This document shows positions 1 to 5,961 of a DNA stretch of 24,348 nt, piece after piece. Source of the DNA: a virus; the IMG/VR virus record IMGVR_UViG_3300042350_004719, positions 1 through 24,348 of that record, one strand, 5' to 3'. How positions within the stretch are numbered: the first letter of the stretch is position 1; every line of letters starts with the position of its first letter. The notes below the pieces were generated by a model. The model worked only from the letters and a program-made list of their open reading frames with translations. It was not told where the DNA came from and did not search any database. Made by a program: the position numbers and the translations under genes.

Positions 1-1
1 G

Positions 2-259
2 GTTCCAGTTACTACTACCTTGCGAGTTCCTACTCCGACATCTCCTAGGGTTTCAAATACAGGCCCAAGAGTTCCTACTCCAACAACTCCTAGAGTTTCA
101 AATACGGGGCCGAGAGTTCCTACTCCAACAACTCCTAGAGTTTCAAATACGGGGCCGAGAGTTCCTACTCCAACAACTCCTAGAGTTCCCACCCCGAGCG
201 TTACTCAAAGAGCCCCAGTGAAGCCTGTGCAAACGGTCAAACCGGGCGGTGTGCGGTAA
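2..259 (+). CDS. C-terminal end of a Pro/Thr-rich repeat protein (5' truncated by window edge)
   Basis: The reading frame is open from the first bases of the window, so this is the end of a longer gene. It encodes about three and a half copies of a 15-residue unit of the form RVPTPTTPRVSNTGP, followed by a basic tail ending in KPGGVR. Such Pro/Thr/Ser-rich repeats usually form extended, protease-resistant linkers in surface or virion-associated proteins, but no domain is present here to name a function. The TTG at position 20 is not a convincing start because the same repeat-like composition continues upstream of it. A terminator follows within 12 bases of the stop, so this is the last gene of its transcription unit. 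What protein it belongs to cannot be judged from this window. Confidence 0.7.
   Translation, partial: VPVTTTLRVPTPTSPRVSNTGPRVPTPTTPRVSNTGPRVPTPTTPRVSNTGPRVPTPTTPRVPTPSVTQRAPVKPVQTVKPGGVR
23..202 (+). repeat. 45-bp in-frame tandem repeat, about 3.5-4 units
   Basis: Units of 45 bp start at 23, 68, 113 and 158. The second and third are identical at the DNA level, the first differs at a few bases, and the fourth diverges in its second half. The unit length is a multiple of three, so copy-number change would keep the frame. The near-identity suggests recent duplication. Confidence 0.9.
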
Positions 260-270
260 AAATTAATTTG

Positions 271-297
271 CCCCCTCATCAAGGGGGGTATTTTTTT
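271..297 (+). terminator. Intrinsic terminator after the repeat-protein gene
   Basis: CCCCCT (271-276) pairs with AGGGGG (282-287) around a 5-base loop, followed by GTA and a run of seven T. It lies 12 bases after the stop of the repeat-protein gene and just before a TTGACA element. It therefore separates an upstream transcription unit from the replication module. Confidence 0.8.
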
Positions 298-301
298 ATT
301 T

Positions 302-331
302 TTGACACCCCAATCCTTTTCGGTTCATTCT
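302..331 (+). promoter_or_regulatory. Candidate promoter for the replication module
   Basis: A perfect -35 hexamer TTGACA (302-307) is followed after 18 bases by CATTCT (326-331), a weak -10. The 12-mer TTTGACACCCCA (301-312) recurs exactly at 17694-17705, again in an intergenic gap and with the same 18-base spacing to a -10-like hexamer. Predicted initiation would be near 338, almost on the ATG at 340, so the first transcript could be leaderless. The poor -10 keeps confidence moderate. Confidence 0.45.
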
Positions 332-339
332 CGTAACTT

Positions 340-528
340 ATGGACAATCTCAATTTCCCAAAAATGAAAAACAAAAAAGAAATCCCCGAATGTGTGCGCG
401 AGTACCTGAGTGCGCTTGGTAAGAAGGGCGGAAGCGTTAGCAGCGAAGCGAAGCGCCAGTCCTGCATTATCAATGGTCTCAAGGGCGTCGAGGCACGCAG
501 AAAGAAAAAAGAAAAGTTGGAAGAATAA
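340..528 (+). CDS. Small basic Lys/Gly-rich protein, first gene of the replication module
   Basis: This 62-residue protein has a Lys-rich start, a central GKKGGS motif followed by an Ala/Arg/Lys helix and a second GLKG motif, and a highly charged tail (EARRKKKEKLEE). The KGG-containing, basic, predicted helical character would suit a DNA-binding or stress-type small protein, but I do not recognise a specific family. The ATG at 340 gives the full ORF. An in-frame ATG at 364 (MKNKKEIPEC) is an equally reasonable start, because the conserved-looking part begins there. No Shine-Dalgarno precedes either. It is the first gene after a TTGACA element and lies 40 bases upstream of the nuclease gene, suggesting co-transcription and an early role. 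Confidence 0.65.
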   Translation: MDNLNFPKMKNKKEIPECVREYLSALGKKGGSVSSEAKRQSCIINGLKGVEARRKKKEKLEE

Positions 529-568
529 GCATTGACCCAATCTGGTTCGCTTAGTAATCTCCTGACTT

Positions 569-1711
569 ATGCCAACAAAACCCACACATCAACCCAAACC
601 GATCGTTACCCATGCCGACTCCGAAACGCGCCCTCATCATCCCTACGGCCCAAGTTCGCTCAAGAACTACGAGGCATGTCCCAGCTACAAAAGCAAAGGA
701 GGATCAAACCCCATCGCCGAAGCTGGCACAAGGATCCACAACGCGATCGAAAAAGGAAACCCCAGCCTCCTCATCGACGGGGAGGAGCAGTCTCTCGCCG
801 AAACATGCTTGGACTTTCTTGATGACGTCCGACGAGCTCGTGCAGTCTCTGCAAATCTTATCGCTAGCCATCAGGAAGTATTTTTTGAAATTGATCTTGG
901 CGAGCACTCAACTTACGGGACGTGTGACCTCTTGGATATTTACGATGACGGTGATGCTACGCTTTTCGACTGGAAGACGGGCTACGGATCTGTGGACGAT
1001 GCTGAGACTAACAGCCAAGGTATCGCCTATTGTCTGGGAGCTTTTGCCGCTTTTACAGACATCAAAAGAATTCAGCTCTATTTCGTCCTCCCTAGGCGAC
1101 ATGAGGTTTCCATGGCTGAATTCACGCGAGACGACATTCCTGCGCTCAGTCTTAGAATCTCAACAATCATTGCTCGAGCAAAAGAGCTCGCTGGAAAAGA
1201 GTTTAATCCAACGGAAGGCGTCTGCAACTACTGCTCGTTCCAAGGCTCCTGCAAAGCGCTCGCGGGCCGTGCGCTCGTAGTCGCTCAGAAGGCTGGCTTC
1301 GATGTTCCATCCAACATCAGCGGCACTGGGTCTCCAGAGGAGAAGGCACAGCTCTTGAAGCTAGCCAACATCCTAGCCGACTGGTGCGACGCGACGAAGA
1401 AGGAGATGCTGCGTCAGGCGCTTGAGGAGGGAGTGGAGATACCGGGCTACCGCCTCGATCACCGCAAGACCCCGCGCATCGTGGACTCTCCCCTGCTCGG
1501 CTTCGCAGCCGTAAGCGACATGATGACTTTTGACGAATTTCTTGGAGCTTGCACCCGCGTAAGCGTGGTCGAGCTTGAGAAGATAGTCGCGGACAAAGCA
1601 GACCGAGGTCAGAAGGGCAATGCCCGTCAGACCTTGGAGTGCCGACTACGTGACAAGGGAGCGCTGAAGGATGAAGGAATTATCCACGTCCTGAAGGCGA
1701 TCCGAAACTAA
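569..1711 (+). CDS. Cas4/RecB-like PD-(D/E)XK nuclease with Fe-S cluster cysteines
   Basis: This 380-residue protein has the layout of RecB-family phage nucleases (Cas4/AddB-like, and DUF2800-type phage proteins). A helix ends in AGTRIH with His57. The core reads GTCD (Asp120) and FDWKTG, where Asp134-x-Lys136 forms the PD-(D/E)XK signature. A QGIAY motif follows at Gln150-Tyr154. Four cysteines sit as in iron-sulfur members of the family: one near the N-terminus (Cys37, in the NYEACPS motif) and a CxxC-x5-C trio at 219, 222 and 228. Such enzymes resect DNA ends in recombination or replication. The position beside a putative ssDNA-binding protein and upstream of DNA polymerase fits that role. 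The C-terminal ~150 residues are helical and of unknown function. The start at 569 has no Shine-Dalgarno. Confidence 0.85.
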   Translation: MPTKPTHQPKPIVTHADSETRPHHPYGPSSLKNYEACPSYKSKGGSNPIAEAGTRIHNAIEKGNPSLLIDGEEQSLAETCLDFLDDVRRARAVSANLIASHQEVFFEIDLGEHSTYGTCDLLDIYDDGDATLFDWKTGYGSVDDAETNSQGIAYCLGAFAAFTDIKRIQLYFVLPRRHEVSMAEFTRDDIPALSLRISTIIARAKELAGKEFNPTEGVCNYCSFQGSCKALAGRALVVAQKAGFDVPSNISGTGSPEEKAQLLKLANILADWCDATKKEMLRQALEEGVEIPGYRLDHRKTPRIVDSPLLGFAAVSDMMTFDEFLGACTRVSVVELEKIVADKADRGQKGNARQTLECRLRDKGALKDEGIIHVLKAIRN

Positions 1712-1739
1712 ACAACAAACCCAAAATAACAACCATACC

Positions 1740-2474
1740 ATGGCTACACTAACACTAACGCCGAAAGGCACCACCAAGCCCGCCACCGCCCCCGTCGAGA
1801 TCGTCGAGGAATCCAGCGAGCTCGTAACCGCGCAGTCCGCTCTCGTGGCTCCAGTCAAGGTCTCGGCCTCGGGAATCGAGGGAGAGATCACCACGGCGGA
1901 CGTCAACACTCCACGCATCAACCTCGTCCAGAAGTCTGGTCAGCTGGTCGATAACTTCAGCCCGGGCACCTTCCTCCTCGTCAAGGAGGTCGTTCTCGCC
2001 AAGCCGAACGAGTCGTTCAAGTTCACTCCGCTTCGCCTGAAGAAGTACTACCAGCTCAAGGTTGAGTTCGGTACGTCTCAGGACATGCCTCCCAAGTTCA
2101 ACACCATGCAGGAAGTCATCGACTTCGGCGGGTCGTTGCAATACGGCGACGAGAAGTACTGCGTCGAGATGGCGGACATCCTCATGGCCGTCGAGGCTCC
2201 TGAAGGTGCCGACGATCAGCTCTTCCCGTACAGCGACGGGACGAACAACTACGCGCTCGCCCTCTACACCGTGGGCAGCAGCTCGTACACGTCGCTCGCA
2301 AAGCGCCTGATCACCGACTCGGTTGGTCTCCTCCGCAGCGGCCTTTACACGGGCTGCTACGAGATTCACAGCGAGCTCCGCAAGAACGCAGTCAACAGTT
2401 GGTACGTGCCAGTCGCCAAGTTCATTGGCAAGCATCAGGATCCCGAGTTCTTCAAGAACATCGCGGGTCTCTAA
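1740..2474 (+). CDS. Putative replication-associated protein, possible ssDNA-binding protein
   Basis: This 244-residue protein has a low-complexity Thr/Ala/Pro/Val N-terminus (about 45 residues), then a compact domain opening with TPRINLVQKSGQL and FSPGTFLLVKEVVLAKP. I recall similar PRxxLLQ-type openings in phage proteins of the replication region that are often annotated as possible ssDNA-binding proteins, but I cannot confirm homology. Sandwiched between an exonuclease-like gene and a polymerase, an SSB role is the best guess. The start sits in an A/C-rich leader with the context ACCATGG. A strong hairpin terminator follows at 2482, so this gene, probably needed in large amount, may be transcribed more than those downstream. 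Codon use is strongly biased to C-ending codons, in line with high expression. Confidence 0.6.
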   Translation: MATLTLTPKGTTKPATAPVEIVEESSELVTAQSALVAPVKVSASGIEGEITTADVNTPRINLVQKSGQLVDNFSPGTFLLVKEVVLAKPNESFKFTPLRLKKYYQLKVEFGTSQDMPPKFNTMQEVIDFGGSLQYGDEKYCVEMADILMAVEAPEGADDQLFPYSDGTNNYALALYTVGSSSYTSLAKRLITDSVGLLRSGLYTGCYEIHSELRKNAVNSWYVPVAKFIGKHQDPEFFKNIAGL

Positions 2475-2481
2475 GTTAATC

Positions 2482-2522
2482 GCGGCCCGTCGTCTTCTCG
2501 GCGGCGGGTCGCCCTACTTTTT
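2482..2522 (+). terminator. Intrinsic terminator after the putative SSB gene
   Basis: A 13-bp stem with three G.U pairs forms between 2482-2494 and 2500-2512 around the loop TTCTC. The sequence CCTACTTTTTAA follows. It lies 8 bases after the stop codon and 13 bases before the next start, so it probably attenuates rather than fully isolates the downstream genes, for which no other clear promoter is visible. Confidence 0.7.
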
Positions 2523-2534
2523 AAGAATTACTTT

Positions 2535-2753
2535 ATGACTGATTGGAAAGAAGAATGGAAGGGCATGCCAGAGTTTGTGCAAGAGGATCTATCCTCGTTT
2601 CGCAAGGTGGTCGTGCACTTCAGGAATCAGGAGGACGTCGATCTGTTTGCCGAGTTGATCGGCCAGAAGCTAACGCCGAAGCAACCCAGCTGCTGGTATC
2701 CTCACCTACCCATCATGCGCGTGCGCGGAAAATTCTACGTGGATGAACCCTAG
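2535..2753 (+). CDS. Small conserved phage protein upstream of the TAGT glycosyltransferase
   Basis: This 72-residue protein has a VVHFRNQEDVDLFAELIGQ core, then LTPKQPSCWYP and a KFYVDEP end. I recognise this pattern (hydrophobic strand, acidic helix with phage-type LIGQKLT, Trp-Tyr-Pro, terminal Tyr-Val-Asp) as a recurrent small protein of unknown function in phage genomes, often near DNA-modification or ParB-like genes. Its last 11 bases overlap the start of the glycosyltransferase gene, which implies translational coupling and possibly joint function. No catalytic residues are evident. It could be an accessory subunit or a small DNA-associated adaptor. Confidence 0.7.
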   Translation: MTDWKEEWKGMPEFVQEDLSSFRKVVVHFRNQEDVDLFAELIGQKLTPKQPSCWYPHLPIMRVRGKFYVDEP

Positions 2754-3612
2754 TCATCCCGTCTACATCATATCCAAGGGACGCTGGGACAAGGGGCTTA
2801 CAAGCAGGGCGCTTGATCGCCTAAAGGTTCCGCACTTCGTTGTAGTGGAGCCGCAGGAGTTCTTGCTGTACGCGTCTACCATGGACGAGTCGAAGCTCCT
2901 CATGCTTCCGCAGAGTTATCTTAAAGATTATGATACGTGCGACGATCTTGGGTTGACGAAGAGCGTGGGCCCGGGCGCTGCACGCAACTTCTGCTGGGAT
3001 CACTCCATAACGCGTGGCGCTACACGTCACTGGGTAATGGACGACAACATCGCAGCCTTCAACCGCCTGAATCGAAACCTGCAATGCAAGGTCACAAGCG
3101 GCACAATCTTTAAATGCGCCGAGGACTTCGTCGAACGCTACGAGAACGTCGCCATAGCTGGCTTTCAGTACGACTTCTTTATCAAGGCCAAGACCATCGT
3201 GCCACCCATCATCATGAACACGCGCATCTACTCGTGCCTGCTCATCAAGAACGATATCCCCTACCGCTGGCGCGGACGCTACAACGAGGACACCGACCTA
3301 TGCCTACGCGCTTTGAAGGACGGGCTCTGCACCATAGAGTTCAACGCGTTCACTCAGGAGAAGGCTACGACCCAGACCATGGGCGGAGGCAACACCGAGG
3401 AGTTCTACAAGCACGAGGGCACCATGGCTAAGTCCCAGATGCTAGCAGACCTTCATCCTGACGTAGCCAAAGTCGTTTGGAAGTTTAACCGCTGGCATCA
3501 TCAGGTAGACTACAAGCCTTTCAAAAACAACAAGCTCATTCGGAAACCAAACCTCGTAATCCCAGAGGGCATCAACAACTACGGGATGAAACTTATCGAC
3601 ACACTATCATGA
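2743..3612 (+). CDS. TET-associated-type glycosyltransferase (TAGT), probable DNA base glycosyltransferase
   Basis: This 289-residue GT-A-fold protein opens with VYIISKGRW and carries GPGAARN (residues 76-82), an acidic metal-site motif WVMDDN (Asp100-Asp101) and a second acidic motif NEDTDLCLRA (Glu182-Asp185). The order of these motifs matches the TAGT family described in phages beside TET/JBP dioxygenases, where members are proposed to glycosylate hydroxymethylated cytosines. The gene overlaps both neighbours (11 bases upstream, ATGA with the polymerase downstream), embedding it in the replication operon, as expected for an enzyme acting on phage DNA. No TET-like dioxygenase or dCMP/dUMP hydroxymethylase is visible in this window, so the acceptor base is open. 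Alternative: glycosylation of a protein or of a host polymer. Confidence 0.8.
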   Translation: MNPSHPVYIISKGRWDKGLTSRALDRLKVPHFVVVEPQEFLLYASTMDESKLLMLPQSYLKDYDTCDDLGLTKSVGPGAARNFCWDHSITRGATRHWVMDDNIAAFNRLNRNLQCKVTSGTIFKCAEDFVERYENVAIAGFQYDFFIKAKTIVPPIIMNTRIYSCLLIKNDIPYRWRGRYNEDTDLCLRALKDGLCTIEFNAFTQEKATTQTMGGGNTEEFYKHEGTMAKSQMLADLHPDVAKVVWKFNRWHHQVDYKPFKNNKLIRKPNLVIPEGINNYGMKLIDTLS

Positions 3613-5363
3613 TCGTTGCACTCGACACTGAAACTTATTACGACGACGAGGTCTCCATCAAGACGCTCGGGACTTGGCACTACCTTCGTCACCCAAAGGC
3701 CGATCTGTACCTGCTCTCGGTAGCTGCTGACAACGGGCTCAGATGGGCGGGTCACCCCAAGGATTTTGACTGGTCGCAGATCGTTGGCCCCGACGTCACT
3801 TGGCTCTCTCACAACGTCTCGTTCGACTCCATGGTCATCGAGCGGCTGCAGGAGCTGGGACACGCTCCAGAGAGCATCGAGATCGCGGAGTGGGTATGCA
3901 CAGCCGACATGGCCGCGTACCTAGGACACAATCGAAGCCTGAAGGAAAGCGCCAACAGCCTGCTTGGAGTCGAGATGACGAAGACCATCCGCGACAACAT
4001 GAAGGGCCAGCGCTGGGAGGACATGGACGTGTTCTTTCGTGACGACGTGGTCAAGTACGCTCTCGACGACGCGGTTCATTGCCTCAACCTCTACCTGCAG
4101 CACGGAGACAAGTTCGTGGAGCACGAGCGCGAGATAAGCGCCATGACGCGCACCATGTGCTCACGCGGAGTTCCCCTCGACGTGCCCGCTCTCGACAAGG
4201 CGATCACCAAGCTGCAGACGGCTATCTGGCAGGCCAAGCTCGACATCCCATGGGCCGATCGTGAGTCGATACTATCGCCGCTGGCCGTGCGTGCTGAGTG
4301 CGAGAAGGTAGGCATCTGGGCACCAGCGTCATTCGCCAAGGGCGACGACGAGGCGGAGCGCTGGGAGGACGAGTTCTCCCACCTGCACCCATGGATCAAG
4401 GCTGTACGTAACTTCAGGCGCGGCAACAAGCATTTGAGCACACTTGAGACCATGAGAAGCCGCTGCAGGGAAGATGGGACTATGCCCTACGGCTTGAAAT
4501 TCTTCGGAGCTCACACGGGAAGGGACAGCGGCGACGGCTCTTGGAACGCGCAGAACCTTCCCAAGGGCGAGGTCTTCGACGTCGATGTCCGCAGCATGAT
4601 CAAGGCTCCCGAAGGCTACACCTTCGCGATCGTTGACCTCAGCCAGATCGAGCCACGCGTGCTTCACTGGCTCGCTGGCGATACCAAGATGCTTGAGCAC
4701 ATCCGCCAGTGCCCCGACTTCTACGAGGCTCAGGCGCGTGCCATGGGGCTCTGGAGCGGAGACGAGCCCCTGCGGACTGACCCCAAGAAGCGCCACCTGA
4801 TCAAGGGATTGAACCTCGGCTTGGGATACGGCATGGGCGCGAAGAAATTTGCGTCGGTCGCGAACATCCCCACCGATGAGGCGGAGCGCCTAACGCGTCT
4901 GTACCGCGTCAAGAACCCCCTCGTAACTAAGCTCTGGAAAGACTTGGAGGAGGTGCTACGTAGCACCGCGACTAGTAAGGACGACAAGAACGCGGAGATC
5001 GAGATGCCTTCGGGTCGCAAGATGACATATCGAAACGTGTCAGTGGATCACGGCGGACTCACCGCGCAGATACCGCGCCAAGGCAAGTTCATGCGCTTAG
5101 GATTTTGGGGCGGAGTCGTTACGGAAAATCTCGTGCAGGCGACGGCCCGTGACGTGTTCATGGATTGCTGCCTACGCATCGAGGCGCAGGGATTCCCAGT
5201 AATCATGCGGATCCATGACGAGGTCGTGTGTCAGGTGCCAGCTGGCGACGAGGGCAAGCGCTGCTTGGACACCATCGTCAAGATCATGTCAACCGCCCCA
5301 GAATGGGCCGAGGGACTTCCCCTTTCCGCCGAGGGCTCACTCTCAGACGTCTACAAGAAATAA
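3609..5363 (+). CDS. Family A DNA polymerase with 3'-5' exonuclease domain
   Basis: This 584-residue protein has a DnaQ-like N-terminal exonuclease with DTET (Asp6, Glu8), LSHNVSFD (motif II) and YALDDAVH (motif III). The polymerase domain has motif A VDLSQIEPR with catalytic Asp343, motif B with Arg395-x3-Lys399 and Tyr407-Gly408, and motif C IHDEV with His536-Asp537-Glu538. Aligning motif B with E. coli Pol I places Leu403 at the position of Phe762, the Leu762 type known from many environmental phage polymerases. There is no 5'-3' exonuclease domain. The gene overlaps the TAGT gene by an ATGA. It is the phage replicative polymerase, acting with the primase-helicase encoded about 600 bases downstream. 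Confidence 0.96.
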   Translation: MIVALDTETYYDDEVSIKTLGTWHYLRHPKADLYLLSVAADNGLRWAGHPKDFDWSQIVGPDVTWLSHNVSFDSMVIERLQELGHAPESIEIAEWVCTADMAAYLGHNRSLKESANSLLGVEMTKTIRDNMKGQRWEDMDVFFRDDVVKYALDDAVHCLNLYLQHGDKFVEHEREISAMTRTMCSRGVPLDVPALDKAITKLQTAIWQAKLDIPWADRESILSPLAVRAECEKVGIWAPASFAKGDDEAERWEDEFSHLHPWIKAVRNFRRGNKHLSTLETMRSRCREDGTMPYGLKFFGAHTGRDSGDGSWNAQNLPKGEVFDVDVRSMIKAPEGYTFAIVDLSQIEPRVLHWLAGDTKMLEHIRQCPDFYEAQARAMGLWSGDEPLRTDPKKRHLIKGLNLGLGYGMGAKKFASVANIPTDEAERLTRLYRVKNPLVTKLWKDLEEVLRSTATSKDDKNAEIEMPSGRKMTYRNVSVDHGGLTAQIPRQGKFMRLGFWGGVVTENLVQATARDVFMDCCLRIEAQGFPVIMRIHDEVVCQVPAGDEGKRCLDTIVKIMSTAPEWAEGLPLSAEGSLSDVYKK

Positions 5364-5365
5364 TT

Positions 5366-5635
5366 ATGAAACCAGAACACAAACCCGTATACATGGTCTT
5401 CCGCGTTGGCGGAGGATCTCCATCACAAATGCACGCAACGCGTGAGAAGGCTAACGAGGAGGCTGTCAGGCTGTGCCACAAACACCCCAGCAACACGTTC
5501 TACGTGCTGGAAGCTGTGTCCGCCTACTCGTCTGTAGTAAAAGTAGAAAACACTCATTTTAAACCCATTCACGAAAGAAATCAGTGGTGCAGCTGCAACG
5601 ACTGCACTTATTACTACAGCCATAAATTGCAATGA
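5366..5635 (+). CDS. Small hypothetical protein with Cys-rich C-terminus
   Basis: This 89-residue protein starts at the ATG two bases after the polymerase stop. The frame is open further upstream but only as a shadow of the polymerase. It has an N-terminal strand KPVYMVFRVGGG, a region resembling a short alpha/beta unit (EEAVRLCHKHPSNTFYVLEAV) and a C-terminal WCSCNDC cluster that could bind zinc together with nearby His residues. The stop overlaps the next start (ATGA). It lies between polymerase and deaminase-like genes and is surely co-expressed with them. I do not recognise a family and see no catalytic motif. Confidence 0.65.
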   Translation: MKPEHKPVYMVFRVGGGSPSQMHATREKANEEAVRLCHKHPSNTFYVLEAVSAYSSVVKVENTHFKPIHERNQWCSCNDCTYYYSHKLQ

Positions 5636-5925
5636 GCTGCGCTAAGAAAAAAGTTCTCTGTTTTCTCATCTCCGAGGATTTAGAGGTTTTCATCGGAGAA
5701 AACAACTGCTTGAATCCCCAACCAGCTTGCCCCCGAGAGCAGGGCGAGGGATACGAAAAATGCAAAACAATCTGCCAACAAACCGCACACGCCGAGGTCA
5801 ACGCAATCGCGAAGGCTGGAGCAAAGGCACGGGGAGCCAAGGCACTCGTGCTTCACAAGCGCGTGTGCTGCGATTGTCAGAAGGCGCTCGATAGCGCTGG
5901 AGTAAAGTCAGTAACGCTAGTTTAA
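5632..5925 (+). CDS. Small cytidine/dCMP deaminase-like zinc protein
   Basis: This 97-residue protein has the two zinc-site motifs of the cytidine deaminase superfamily: HAEVNAIA (His53, catalytic Glu55) and, about 24 residues on, a CxxC (Cys79 or Cys80 with Cys82) in VCCDCQKAL, followed by the usual strand AGVKSVTLV. The proline of the canonical PCxxC is replaced by Val. Phage dCMP deaminases convert dCMP to dUMP for thymidylate or modified-pyrimidine synthesis and are typically around 150 residues or longer, so this is a minimal form. Lying in the polymerase operon with a TAGT-type glycosyltransferase, a role in shaping the pyrimidine pool is plausible. A nucleic-acid deaminase cannot be excluded. 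Confidence 0.75.
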   Translation: MSCAKKKVLCFLISEDLEVFIGENNCLNPQPACPREQGEGYEKCKTICQQTAHAEVNAIAKAGAKARGAKALVLHKRVCCDCQKALDSAGVKSVTLV

Positions 5926-5953
5926 ACACACACACACACACACACACACACAC
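5926..5953 (+). repeat. (AC)14 dinucleotide repeat forming the leader of the primase-helicase gene
   Basis: Fourteen uninterrupted AC units fill almost the whole gap between the deaminase stop and the primase-helicase ATG, leaving only CGAACCAT. A shorter (AC)7 lies at 8677-8690 directly before another start. The position, and the lack of any Shine-Dalgarno, suggest an unstructured ribosome-landing leader. Slippage could also tune leader length. Confidence 0.9.
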
Positions 5954-5961
5954 CGAACCAT

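Noticed and set aside
23-202. Possible CRISPR array from the 45-bp repeats
   Set aside because: Repeats are contiguous with no spacers and in frame with a Pro/Thr-rich protein.
1755-2435. 226-codon minus-strand ORF opposite the putative SSB gene
   Set aside because: It is a shadow created by strong third-position C bias on the + strand. It is rich in Leu/Val/Glu/Arg with no domain and opposes a convincing gene.
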